DNA of 64,000 nucleotides from Vitis vinifera (taxonomy: Eukaryota > Streptophyta > Magnoliopsida > Vitales > Vitaceae): NCBI RefSeq assembly GCF_030704535.1, contig NC_081812.1:17307501-17371500 (forward strand), written 5' to 3'. Made by a program: the position numbers and the translations under genes. The notes under the pieces were generated by a model. The model did not search any database and had not been told where the DNA came from. It saw only the letters and a program-made list of their open reading frames with translations. Of this stretch, positions 10,381 through 21,974 are shown piece by piece. Position 1 is the stretch's first letter. Each line of letters opens with the position of its first letter.

Positions 10381-11790
10381 TCTGGAACCGCAATTCATTA
10401 AGCTTGAGAAGTCAATTTTTTTTTATATTAAAAAATGTAGCGAAGACTTGGGGATTTTAAAAATAATAATAATTAAATATTGGTAAAACTTACAAGTTGC
10501 TTTAGAGTTGACTTTTTTTAACTTATCATTTTTTTTAAAATAATTTTAAAATGTATTTGATAATAATTTTTAAAAAAGTTTTTAATTTTTTTAATATTTA
10601 AAAAATAAAAATTTTCAAATATTAAAAATATTAGAGATGCTTCTTCAAATCTCTACCAAATACACTTTTATTTTAATTAAAAAATATAATATTTTTTTAC
10701 TTTTATCTTAATATAAAAAAAATTCTCCTTTGTATCTTTTCAATTCTAAACTTTATTATAATACTCAAATTCCTTTTTTTATACAAATTTAAATTAAGTT
10801 TATTTTTACAATTTTAAAGAAGTTTTATTGTAAAAACAAATTACATTATTTTATTTTTATAAAAATGAGAAATATATTATTATAAATTAGTAAAGTTCTC
10901 ATTTAAAAAAATTGAATGAGTGAAATAGGTCTTGTTTTTCACTATTTTTTTTTTCAAGAAATTTTAGACCTTAAAATTTTCTTATGAATTGATTACAATC
11001 ACACATTCTTTCTTAATTGACGTGTAATAATGCTGTCCTCCTCTCTAAACATGAACTCTATATAAAGAAAAATAAAAACTCTTATAAAAAAAAAAGTTCA
11101 AACTTATCTTATTATCTCAAAAAGTACTTTTAAAATTTAAGGTATTAAGGGTCTAGTTGACAATGTTTTTCAAAACTTGTTTTCAAAAAAAAAATTAATT
11201 AAAAAACATGACCAAACAAACTCATGTTTTTTTTTATTTAAAAAAATCATGAAATTAGTTTTTACTTGTTATCTACTTCATTTTATTTTTAAAAATTGTT
11301 TTAAAATAATAATGGTTAAATAGTGTTAGAAATTTTAAAAGCAGTTTTTTATTTTAAAAAAACATAAAACTATTTTTTAAATTATACAACCAAACAAGTT
11401 ATAAAATAACTCAAAAATTTTAAAATAGAGTTTTTGTGTTTTATATAAAAGTTAAGTGTATTCAAACAATACTATTTCCTTTGAAAATGAAAACGGAAAA
11501 TTATTTAAACAAATCAGCCTTAATATTTAAGTTGATTAAGATGTGACTGAAGCCAATAATCATGAAAATATTACTTAGATTCATTAAATATTTTTAAATG
11601 ATTTATATTTATATCTATTTTTTAATTACCAACCTTATGACCCTGTAAGATAATAAACAATGAATTATTAACACAGTTTGTAAATGAAGCGGTGATTGAA
11701 CATCACATTAACTAATTGTAGAATTAAATTTTAAAATTAAAAATTCATTTATGAATTTCCATTTACTCGTGAGCAATGGAAGTCATCTGC
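10381..11790. other. AT-rich intergenic DNA
   Basis: No gene seen. Long A/T tracts dominate. A stretch at about 11150-11500 with AACAAACTCATG and CAACCAAACAAG motifs resembles degraded MITE-type sequence, but I could not define its ends. Confidence 0.5.
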
Positions 11791-11798
11791 GGAAAGCT

Positions 11799-11805
11799 TA
11801 TAAAA
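11799..11805 (+). promoter_or_regulatory. TATA box of orphan NLS gene
   Basis: TATAAAA within AGCTTATAAAAAGCTC, 121 bp before the ATG at 11920. It is followed by a pyrimidine-rich leader (CTCTCATTCTCTGC), as is usual for a plant core promoter. Confidence 0.6.
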
Positions 11806-11919
11806 AGCTCCTCCTATTTTGTACCGGGGACATGTCCATCTCTCATTCTCTGCTTATTCTCTTCTCTTAGTTCTCTTTGATAACTTACTTTGTTTCTCGT
11901 TACAAATATTTGTAACAGG

Positions 11920-12887
11920 ATGTGGTCGATGTTGGGAGGCTTACAAGTCAACAGAATGTGTTTCACTGGTGCGTTGTCGTTCCCTTCTCCAACAATGAGT
12001 CTTAATAATGAATTCGCAAGATACGCTCCGCCTAAGAAACGTAAGTTAGATGAATTAGAGAGCCTGAATACAGAATCTCCACGTCGTAATGAATTCGCAA
12101 AATTTGTTCGAGGTTCGTTACTCTTATCTCTATTCTTACTTCTTAGCCACCACAATCTCCAGCTAGTGAGTTTCTTTGAAATTAAACTGTGCCTTATTCC
12201 TCCGATTTTGATTTAATACGTACGGCTACTCCTTTATGGTGAGTTTTTGGGAACTTAATGGAGAGCTCAGATGCCTTTTTGGATCACCCTGTCAATTAAA
12301 GGAGGAAAAAAGTAGATGAAACGATGAGTATCAACCACCACATATAACTTAATTAAATAATTTGACCTGGAACATCTAACAAGTATGCTGGGTTTGGTGC
12401 AGAAGCCACAGCGTGCCTCCAACTCCAAATTAATTGGGAAATGGTTTTTACACTCACATTTTATAGCCCAAACCTCACCAGTTTTTCATGTGACACTTGT
12501 CAAAATTGGTTTGCTTACGCAGGTGATGGCGAGAATTCCAGCAGTCCAAACCAAGATGCAACTCATGCAGTTCTGCTGGATCTGCAAATGGCCCACAGAT
12601 TGTTCGAGCGCCCTCTAACCAAGAAGCAATTTGACAAGCTCAAGGATGATCTACAGCTATCTCTTCAAATTCGCCTGAAACAACTATTAGAATCCAAACA
12701 AGCGTGTGAAGATGTTCTTGAAATGGCTGATTCGGCGTATGTGTTGATGCTTTTAAATTCTTCAAATCCCAAGGGCGAGGAAGCTAGAAGGGCAATAATG
12801 TTGTTCCAAGAAGGGGAGAGACTGATAACCGATGGTCAACACCTGTTAAAATCTGCCTTTCCCGACGTGTTTACTGCCACCGACTGA
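11920..12887 (+). CDS. Unrecognised 185-aa protein with SV40-like NLS and helical C-terminal domain
   Basis: I do not recognise this gene. Two exons fit: 11920-12112 and 12523-12887. The intron has a GT donor (GAG|GTTCGT) and a TTACGCAG acceptor, and the frame is kept across the junction (phase 1, Gly codon split). The N-terminal half carries PPKKRKLDE, a classic monopartite nuclear signal. It lies between two copies of an Asn-Glu-Phe-Ala motif (NEFARYAPP and NEFAKFVRG). The C-terminal half, from DATHAVLLDLQMAHRLF to LLKSAFPDVF, is rich in Leu, Lys and Glu and should be strongly helical. A TATA box and a pyrimidine-rich leader precede the ATG, and a decayed copy of exon 2 lies just downstream. 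An alternative is that 12441-12887 is a single exon, but that frame has no ATG near a promoter. A nuclear role is inference only. Confidence 0.65.
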
Positions 12888-12954
12888 TATGGCCGGCCAT
12901 CCAGTCCCGCACGCTAGTAATTCCTGAATCTCCCAATAACAACTTTTACTTCAC

Positions 12955-13050
12955 TTGTGTATGTGTGGATGCTCTTAAATTCTTCAAATCGCAACTAGGA
13001 AGCAGTTGGCGAGAACTCTGTCAGGCAATAATGTTGTTGCAAGAAGATAT
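12955..13050 (+). pseudogene. Partial duplicate of the orphan gene's last exon
   Basis: Sequence around 12965-13045 repeats part of exon 2 of the preceding gene. Shared pieces include TTAAATTCTTCAAATC and GCAATAATGTTGTT, in the same order and orientation as at 12750-12815, with substitutions and small indels. It has no open frame of its own and ends in TATATGA. Confidence 0.7.
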
Positions 13051-13059
13051 ATGATATTT

Positions 13060-15260
13060 TTACGGCTTTCTTATGAAATATTTGTGAAATTGGCAGAAGT
13101 AAGTAGGATATGGATTTATGCAATTTAGGAAATGATACGTTGGAAATTGCCTTTACGACTTCGTTGTAAATTCTACTGTTTGGCCGATTTCAATTTTTTA
13201 GCAGTCTTTCGAAAAGACAACTTCCTGTTTAAGTAATAAAATATTCTAAATTTGAAAATAAAATCTCATTTCCGCTATTTTTACGGATTTTCCAAGTTCC
13301 AAGTAAGCATCACTCAATCATATATATAATCAAATAAATAAATAAATAAATATTTCTATCAAAAGAATATTTTAATATCTTTTTGTCACATTCTGCACAA
13401 AACAAATTATAAGTATTTGTTTGATACATAAAGGTGAGGAGTAAGAATGAGCATTTTATTCTTATCTCATCAATTCTGGTATTTTGATAACTTAAGTAAC
13501 AATCATAATAGAATCAAGAATTATTCCAAAATGAGATTTCATTTCACCCCAAGAAGTGGTATTTGGATTCCCTAGTGTAAATTATTTTTAAAAACATTTT
13601 AAAAAAAATTAAAAGAAAATTGGATAAATTATTTTTAAAAATAATTTTTTATTTTAATTTTGTAAAAATAAAATTGTAAATTAAATTTATATAATATAAA
13701 ATAAATTTAATTCAGGTTTTGTTTAAAAAATTATTAAGTAATTATAAATAAATTAAAATATGAATAGTAATATTATGATATAATCATAAATTGTATTTTT
13801 TTATATAAATATTATAAAATAACATCTTTATAATTGATTTATTTTGTTAAAAATAAATAATAATAATTTAAATTTAATAATTATAGTATAAAATTATTGA
13901 ACTTATTATTTTGTTTTTAAAAATTGTTTCTCAATAACACTACCAAAAAGAAGTATTAATTTAAAAAACAATTTTGTTTTTCAATCACGAATCTAAACAG
14001 GTTTTTATTATTGAACAAAGAAAAACTCTTCAAGATGTTTTTTTAAATGAAAATAAAAAAAAATATTTTAAACTATGTATAACATAAGAAATTTTTTAAA
14101 AATTAAAATAAAATATTATTTTAAATTATATATACAAATATTACAATTTTCATTCTTATTCACAATATTACTTAACATTGAAATAAAAACAAACAATTAT
14201 CTCAATCCTATCAAAATATAATGGAAATAGATATTTTGTTTTCATTCATTTTTAAAATTCTTATAATTGAATGCAGGAATGTAAAATTGAAAAGATTATT
14301 TGTTTCCATTTCAATACTCAGATATAATGGGAAAATAAAAGAAAAAAATAAATTGATAATAACATCCTTACACCTAGTTTAAAATAAATTTTTATTTTTA
14401 TTATTAAAAAACATAAGTTAAGATTTTTTTGTGAAATAATAATATTAAAAAAATAACTAAGGTACCAAAAAATTCTTATTATCTCAAATTTTGAAAATTT
14501 TAAAATAATTTTCAAGAACATCCACAAATCTAACTCTTTATAGATGCTTATTTAATTAATTATTTGCATTTGTTTTAACTTTCCCATCCGGCTATATTTG
14601 ATTTTAAAAAATTGAGGAAGCAAATGTAAAGAAAAGAACATAGAAAGAAAAAATTAAAATTAGATAAATTACTTTCTTATTCTACTTCAAATTCATTTCC
14701 TAAGGATTAAATAACTTAAATAAATGTAAAATTTTAATTATATTTTATTTTATTTTCTATTTTTGTAAAATCAAATATGAAAAAATTATTCTTCATAAAA
14801 AAAAAATGAAACATAACTTAATAATGAAGTACAAACCTATTTTTATATAGGGTTACAAATACATACATACAAATAGATAGAATCAATTGCCTGAAAAATT
14901 CACATATTGCATAAATCAATTGATCGATCGACGGTCAGATCGATCAGTTTTTAAAACCATGGTAATTCATGTATAAATCAGAGAAACTTATTTTTTTTAA
15001 AATAGTTTTTTTTTGTTATATCCTTAAAACTATTTATCAAATTTTTTAAATTTGATGCAGTATATTTTTCAAAATAATTATTTTTTTTAGAAAAAATTTA
15101 AAAATTATTATTTTTAGGATAAATTTTTATTGCTTATATAAAATTTCTTATAGATTCTATAACTTTCTATTTTTAGTAATAGAAATATAAATGGTACCCA
15201 AATGACACTTTAACAATTTGATTATTTTAAAGAAAAAAAAAGATTGAATTTAGCATTCAT
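13060..15260. other. AT-rich intergenic DNA
   Basis: No gene seen. It contains a (TAAA)n run near 13333-13355 and many poly-A/T tracts. Open frames here, such as the reverse one at 14318-14527, are low-complexity Ile/Phe/Lys strings. Confidence 0.55.
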
Positions 15261-15269
15261 TTCAAAATA

Positions 15270-16380
15270 CTTTTTGTTTTTTGTTTTAAAAATTTAAAAA
15301 TAATAGTACAAATATTTTTAGAAGTTTATATCAAAAATATAATAATTTTTAAAACTGTGTCAAAATTTTTTAACTATCTTAAATTTAAAATTTAAAAAAA
15401 TACAAGGTAAATCTAAAACAATTAAGGGTAGCACACAAATACTTGATGAGTCTTTTTAAAATATAATGTCTTAATCGTTGACCATTACTTTAGTGGGTCT
15501 TTTTAAAATATACAGTGTCTGCATCAGTTGAGTGTTTTTAAAATATAATGTCTATGCAATTTTTATTAAATTTAGTGGTCTTTTTAGAATATATATTACT
15601 ATATATGCATCACTAACCAATCGGGTATTTGTAATACAAAGTCTTTGTTATTTATTTTAAGTTCGATGGGTCTTTTTAAAATATATTTGCATCAATTGAA
15701 ATATATACTATTTGCATCACTTACCAATTGAATGTTGGTAAAATACAAAGTCTTTGTCATTTATTTTACAGTTAGTGGGTCTTTTTAAAATATATTTGCA
15801 TCAATTGAAATATATACTATTTGCATCACCGACCAATTGGGTATTTGTAAAATACAAAGTCTTTGTCATTTATTTTAAATTTAGTGGGTCTTTTTAAAAT
15901 ATATTTGTATTGATTGAAATATATACTATTTGCATCACTGACCAATTGAGTGTTTGTAAAATACAAAGTCTTTCTTATTTATTTTAAGTTTAGTGAGTGT
16001 TTTTAAAATATATAGTGTTCATATGACTAACCAATTGGGTGGTTCTAAAATACAATGTTTTGAAGGTGTTACTAAAACATAATGTTTGTTTTTTGGGTTA
16101 AGTTTGGTGAGTCTTTTTAAAATATATGGCGTTTGCGTTACTAATCAATCGAGTGTTTTTAAAATATAATGTTTTTGTCATTTTCTTTATCATCTTTAAA
16201 ATTTCACCTACATATGGTTTGTCCTTACTCATCGGTGTTGAAAAATTCACCTACACATGGTTTATCCTTACTCATTGGTGTTGAAAATTTCACGAAAGCA
16301 TGTGCATTTCTCATATATGATATTATATAGTTCACTTCATTAAACTATATGTATTAATTTTTTTTAAATACATACTTTAT
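15270..16380. repeat. Minisatellite array, 109-bp monomers at its core
   Basis: Monomers beginning GGGTCTTTTTAAAATATA start at 15668, 15777, 15886 and 15995, exactly 109 bp apart. Each contains CAATTGAAATATATACTATT (or a close variant), a CACTGACCAATTGAGTG-type segment, and AAAATACAAAGTCTTT. Less regular units lie on both sides (15470-15660 and 16000-16180). The array is followed by the GTTGAAAATTTCACC and TTCACTTCATTAAACTAT tail, which it shares with 9430-10380 and 640-880. Confidence 0.85.
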
Positions 16381-18270
16381 TTAGCTGGCCTTTTTAATCT
16401 TAAATTTGATTCTCTCCATCAAGTGGAGTTATTTGAAATGAAATCTCTATTCCTTAGAAATATAATTTCCTCTTTAAAAAAATTTCAAAAATAAATAAAT
16501 AAATAAAATAAATTTTTTCTCTTCAAAATATCTCAAAAAATTTAAAAATTTAAAAATCTTATCACTGAAGTATATGTATTGAATTCTTAAAAATGAAAAA
16601 CATTTCATATCATCTAAGGTTTAAAATGCTGGATTTTATTTGATACTTGAAGTCTAAAAATGGTATAGTGACATTGCACACAAATTTCTCTTGAGTTGTT
16701 TTGGATCTTGACACGTTTTAGGCTCCAGCTTAAGCTTTGACTTGTCTTAAACTGGCGTGCCTTGATTTAGATTAACTTGCATTTAACTCAGTCTATTTTT
16801 ACCAAAGGGTACGAATGTTTAATGTTAGATTGAAGATGTCTCGCTATGCGACTAGGAGAGTTAAAAAGACACCTCCATTTATATGTTTATATAGGTTTGT
16901 AAAACCTTTTTCCAATGTAAAGTCTTTTTTTTTTTTTTTCATGCAAAAAAATCCCCCTATTAAAAGAAGTCACCTATTTATAGGTAAAATCGTGGAATTA
17001 AAATTTGAAATTTCTCAAAATTTAGTTATTTGATTTAAAGAATTTGATTCCTTAATTTTAATAATTTTTCTTTGTTAAATAAATTTACTAAGAATATTTA
17101 TTTTTTATTCTCTTCTGATTTCAATTGAAAATTTTATTTTTTTAAAAAATTTGTTAAAAGAATATATATATATTTATAACAATAGGGAGATTTTTTTTTT
17201 TATTGTTTTAAAAAATGACAACAAGAAGTGACATTTTAGTATAAAAATACATTGACAAAAATCTTTATTTTATGTAATTAAAGATAATAAAAAATAAAAA
17301 ATTTAGTTATTAGTCTTTATTTTAAGCTAATAGTCAAGTCACCCAAATAAACAGAAGTTCATCTAAATTTATTGGTGATATTGAGATCGAGAATATGGCA
17401 ACGGGTTTTATGACACGTGAAGAGCAGTTAATTTTATTTGTCAAGACCCATAAAGTCCGCCCACGACTTTTCCAGCAACTTTTTATTCATTGCTTGTATT
17501 ATTTTTTATTTCTTCTAATTTCTAATTTAGTTAAGTTCCCCTACCTTGTACTAAGGAATTTTTATAAGCCCGACCCCACCTAATTAAGGAAGATGGTGTT
17601 AGTTCCGGTCAAAAGGTGTCTCGATGTACTAAAAATATCTAAGTAAATTAGGTAATATTTGGTTATCAAAAAATGGGACCAAAGATTAGACGGAAAGAAA
17701 ATAAAGAATATATATATATATATAAAAGTTAATAAATTATTTTTATATATCATTTTAAATTTATTTTATTTAAAATGATTAGAAAATAAGATTAAATATA
17801 CTAATAAATTTATAATAAGTGAAGTTTTCAAGTTCTAATTATAATTTTTTTTTTTTAAAAAAAAAAAACTCCAGCAACCTTAAAGGCGTAGATTTTAAAG
17901 GCGTAGATTTCTTGAAGACGTAAAGTGCTTAAAAAATCTATAAGGTGGTTTTCTTTGATGCATTGAGGTCTAAAATATTTTTCATACACTTTAAAGTTAT
18001 TTTCTTCATCTTTGCTTCAAAAATCATTTTAATCTTGAAAATGGATGAATCCTATTTTAATTCAGGGTTGGGGGTAGTCTGAACCAGTTAGGAACCGACT
18101 CAACTTGTTGGGCTCACCTCGTTGACGAGTAGCTGAGGTTCCAAATTATTTTTTCTTTCTTCCACTAGTTGGCATAGCATTGATTGAGGTTGGCTGACCT
18201 GATCGAGGTCTCCTCGCCGATTTCATCTCTTTTTTCGCAACTTTTTGTTTCTTTCAGAGAATCCATGGCT
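16381..18270. other. Intergenic DNA upstream of DUF247 copy D
   Basis: No gene supported. It is mostly AT-rich with a (TA)n run near 17708-17723. Two short stretches of more balanced composition (about 16640-16870 and 18060-18240) may be fragments of old transposons or genes, but no family signature is visible. The open frame at 17395-17583 is hydrophobic, low-complexity and unsupported. Confidence 0.5.
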
Positions 18271-18276
18271 AATTCC

Positions 18277-18283
18277 TATAAAT
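18277..18283 (+). promoter_or_regulatory. TATA box of DUF247 gene D
   Basis: TATAAAT in the CCTATAAATGCAACTCC segment shared with copy A. A leader exon likely runs from about 18310 to about 18489, before a GTGAGAG donor. Confidence 0.55.
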
Positions 18284-18578
18284 GCAACTCCAAGTCACCT
18301 AACATTATAAGATGACACAAGACTAGCTCGAGTTCAAAATAGAGATCAATCAGGTATGCAGAGATACTCAACCAAAACCCATGCATATTTATTTTACTCC
18401 CTAAATTCAATTTGATTGTCTGGCTTTTGTGGAGGAATAAATAATTTCCATTACACAAGAGCTTTTTTGAAATCAAATGCAGCATAAATGTGAGAGTAAA
18501 TCTTTTTGGGCCTCTTTTCCCACAACACTTGACCACTTTGTATTTTCTTTCTTCTGATCTTGCAGGGTGCCGAAAGCA

Positions 18579-19898
18579 ATGGCAACTGACAGGCTGCTTC
18601 CTCTTAAAAGGACACTGGGTCTAGTGGAATCAACGTCATCGATTTCGAGAATTTCTAAGGTTCCAAATGAACTTCGACGTTTGAAAAAAGAAGCATATAG
18701 CCCTCAAATTGTCTCCATTGGTCCTTATCACCATGGCAAAGGGAACCTGCCAGATATGGAAAAGCACAAACTGCAGTACGTGCTACATCTTCTTCATCGA
18801 ACAACAACACCAGTAGAGACGTTGGATGATTGTGGTCAGGCCATTCAAAATCTTGTCCAAAGAGTTCGTGGGTGCTATGCCGAAGATATACGTCGTTCTG
18901 TTGAAAATAAGCTTCTCCAAATACTGGTGGTCGATGGTTGCTTTATATTTGAAATGTTTTATAGGCGTGCCTTCCCGCCGGAAACGAACTTGAATGATCC
19001 CATTGCCAATAATGCTTGGATGGTCTCCAGTCTGGAGCATGATTTGGTGCTACTTGAGAACCAGATCCCCTTTTTTATTCTTGTGAAATTGTATGACATC
19101 TTCCAGGAGCGTCTCAATATACCTCCAGAGCACTCACTCACTTCACTCGCTCTTTCATTCTTTCACCTAGAAATGGATGATATGCAGAAAGGGATGTCCA
19201 CGGAACCAAACCATTTACTCGATCTCTTACACAAAGTTTGGCTCCCCAGATCTGACATGGGCCAAAGCGGCAGCGAAACTCGGGGGTTCGATCGTTGTGC
19301 TTCAGAACTCATAGAAGCTGGAATTCAGTTCGAAAAGAATGAAAGCCGCCATTTATTGGACATAGAGTTCGATCCCAATGATGGAGTGATCAAAATCCCA
19401 CCATTGTCCATTGACGCAGCAGAGTCGCTCTTGAGAAACTTCATCGCCCTGGAGCAATGCGATATTAGCACTAGAACCTTTCACATTTCATCATATGCAC
19501 TCATGATGAGAAGTCTCATCCGTTCCTCAGTGGACGTTAAACTGCTTCAACAGAAAGGGATCATAATTTCCGATTTGGAGCTGGGTGGAAGTGATTGGAT
19601 TGCCATTGACGGTGTCTGCAAGAATGTCGTTTTTAGCGAACGCTTCTTTTTCAATAAGCTGTGCACTGACGTGAGAGAATACCGTGCATCCAGGTTTCAC
19701 TGGCAGAGACAGAAAGCAATCTGGACAGTCAGCTGCCACAGATATTTAGCAGAGCTGAAACGTGATTATTTCTCAAATCCATGGAAAATTATAGCTTTTC
19801 TAGCTGCTCTGGCGCTTCTCATTCTCACCGGATTAGGGACCGGTTATACTGTCCGTTCATATTATAATGGAAGTTCCGAATTAGAAAATGTATTATAG
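18579..19898 (+). CDS. DUF247 (UPF0481) membrane-anchored protein, copy D (intact)
   Basis: This is the only full-length DUF247 gene in the window (439 aa). The splice acceptor TTGCAG ends at 18565. The Met codon used by copy B is GTG here (18567), so the first usable ATG is 18579, within CAATGGCAACTGAC. Motifs in order are YSPQIVSIGPYHHG, ILVVDGCFIFEMFYRR, LLENQIPFFILVKLYDIF, HLLDLLHKVWLP, CASELIEAGIQF, and SLLRNFIALEQC. The C-terminus carries WKIIAFLAALALLILTGLG, a single hydrophobic segment followed by a short tail. The family is therefore expected to be membrane-tethered with its bulk on one face. A likely polyadenylation signal AATAAA lies at 19999-20004. PSRP4 follows downstream, as in the decayed paralogous block. 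Function is unknown beyond family membership. Confidence 0.93.
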   Translation: MATDRLLPLKRTLGLVESTSSISRISKVPNELRRLKKEAYSPQIVSIGPYHHGKGNLPDMEKHKLQYVLHLLHRTTTPVETLDDCGQAIQNLVQRVRGCYAEDIRRSVENKLLQILVVDGCFIFEMFYRRAFPPETNLNDPIANNAWMVSSLEHDLVLLENQIPFFILVKLYDIFQERLNIPPEHSLTSLALSFFHLEMDDMQKGMSTEPNHLLDLLHKVWLPRSDMGQSGSETRGFDRCASELIEAGIQFEKNESRHLLDIEFDPNDGVIKIPPLSIDAAESLLRNFIALEQCDISTRTFHISSYALMMRSLIRSSVDVKLLQQKGIIISDLELGGSDWIAIDGVCKNVVFSERFFFNKLCTDVREYRASRFHWQRQKAIWTVSCHRYLAELKRDYFSNPWKIIAFLAALALLILTGLGTGYTVRSYYNGSSELENVL

Positions 19899-20009
19899 TG
19901 TTGCAACCGAGCCGGCATTCTTTTGGAGTGCCCTCAATGGCCACTTTGAACCATTAATTCCTGAAGAGTTCATCCCATGTTGTATTTCAATATCCACAAA
20001 TAAAGATTA

Positions 20010-21425
20010 CTCTTCTCCTATCACAAGGGACACAGACATTTCAGAAGAGTTATCATTTTCTTATGTAATTTATAGAAATTGTGTTGGGGGCAAATGTAGC
20101 CTCTTAAGGCGTCTTTTCAATTTTTGTCCTACCCCACCAATCATCTTCATTTGTTCTAGTGGTGACATTCTTTTCTTTATTGCATAATTACATACTTTAT
20201 AGTCTAATTACAATTTTTATACCTTAGTATCTTGATTATATTTTTCATACATTGATTAATTTTTTTGACATTGATCACATCTTCATATGTGATTACATTT
20301 TTTTATTTGACTTACCCATTTGTATCATAGACACATTCGTGATTGCAGTGTTCTTTAATTTTATAAAATATCTACGTAAAGTTTGGATATACTTCCTATT
20401 TTTATTTTTAAAAATAGCAACACATAACTTTTAAGCAAAAAGGCAAATATTTGGTCTTGTTTGAATACACTTTTAAGTAGAAACTTTTGTACAAAAGGTA
20501 TAAATTTATTTTATCCCCTTAAACATTATTTTAAATTTTTTTAAAATTTGAAGTAGTAAATTTTTTTAATATCTTAATTTTGTTATGAGATTTCAAAAAC
20601 ATTATATTTTCAATATAACTTAAGAATTCTTGAATTTTATATAGAACTTAATATGATTTTTATTTTCAAAAATAAAGATAGGAAGTGTATCCATGTCAAC
20701 AATTAGAGCCTTTTTGGTAATATAATTTAAAAATAATTTTTTTTTAAAAAACAAAAAAATAATTTATAATATTGTTTAGTTATTGTTCTCTATATTTAGT
20801 TTTTAAAAGCAAAGTAAGAGAATGGTTTTTAGATAACATATAGAAGTTATTTTCATTTATTTTTAAAAACAAAAACAAAATATAGAGAAATTTAAAATTT
20901 TGGCATAACTTGTAAATGAAATTTAACCTTAAGACATATATTAAATGAATACTAGAAATTTTGTACCTAAAAATGTATCAAAACATTACAAATGTTTTTA
21001 ATTATCCCAAAATCCCAATCCCGGACCAATTCCAAATATTATATGTACATTTCATTACACTCCAGATGTAGTATTTCCATGGAATCCATATTTCCAATTA
21101 TTTTCATTTGTGCTTTTAATCGTAACACTTCTATTAACCGTATTTAATATATGGATATTACATAACATTAGAAATTTTAAATTCTTTTTTAATTAATTAA
21201 CTATTATCTTGAAGATATTTTTTTAACATAATTTGGTAATTTGATAAATAAGATTATAAAAATAAAAAAGTTCATTAAATATATTCTATTTAATACTTAT
21301 CAAAATTTAATAAATCATATAATTTTATAAGACATAACAAATATCTAATTCTCTTGATACAATGTTCTTTCATTTGTTTATTACATATAAATATGTGATA
21401 AAAATATATATTTGTTGCATAATAT
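20010..21425. other. AT-rich spacer between DUF247 copy D and PSRP4
   Basis: No gene seen. The first 500 bases align loosely with 7680-8250 downstream of pseudogene C. The remainder is A/T-rich with possible MITE remnants around 20700-20900. Confidence 0.55.
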
Positions 21426-21429
21426 TATT

Positions 21430-21441
21430 TATTATATATAT

Positions 21442-21502
<61 letters not shown>
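21430..21502. repeat. Long (TA)n microsatellite
   Basis: About 70 bp of nearly uninterrupted TA dinucleotides with one short CATACA interruption, ending in a poly-T run. It is upstream of the PSRP4 promoter and likely length-variable. Confidence 0.95.
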
Positions 21503-21511
<9 letters not shown>

Positions 21512-21757
21512 TAAATTACACAAATTTTATAGAAAGGCCCCATTTAAGGGTCGGGCTCTGCCCTTCAATTGGAAACCCAATTTTGGGTTGGACCCTCAAC
21601 TTAAAATTCCTCTCCATTCAGCGATTACTTCCTTTGCCACTTTCGATCATAAATTCAAAGTTCATATCACCTCGAGCTATATCGGCTTATCACTTTTCCA
21701 GTGGAATAACTTACCTCGGCTACATTTTTATTTGTAAAACATGTTGGGTTAGCCTCT

Positions 21758-21826
21758 GAGGCCCAAATTACCAGTACTTTCCTTTTCGGCCCAATCTGCT
21801 CAATGGGCCTGGATCTCATTTTGGCC
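21758..21826 (+). promoter_or_regulatory. Site II (TGGGCC/GGCCCA) cluster in PSRP4 promoter
   Basis: GGCCCAAAT at 21760, GGCCCAATC at 21788, TGGGCCTGG at 21804 and TTGGCCCTA at 21821 form a cluster 150-215 bp before the ATG. Site II elements, bound by TCP factors, are typical of plant ribosomal-protein and housekeeping promoters. The same cluster is kept upstream of the dead copy (8839-8895), which supports its being part of the original promoter. Confidence 0.6.
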
Positions 21827-21974
21827 CTACCATGTTGTGAAACGTGGCATGAAACCTTCCGCCTTTTTGCTCACAGCACCTCCTTATCGGTTGCGTTCAC
21901 TGGTTCTTGTTCTAGCGACCATCGCACACAGCCAACGTACCTTATCCATTTCTCTCCATCTCTCCAGGTCAGCC

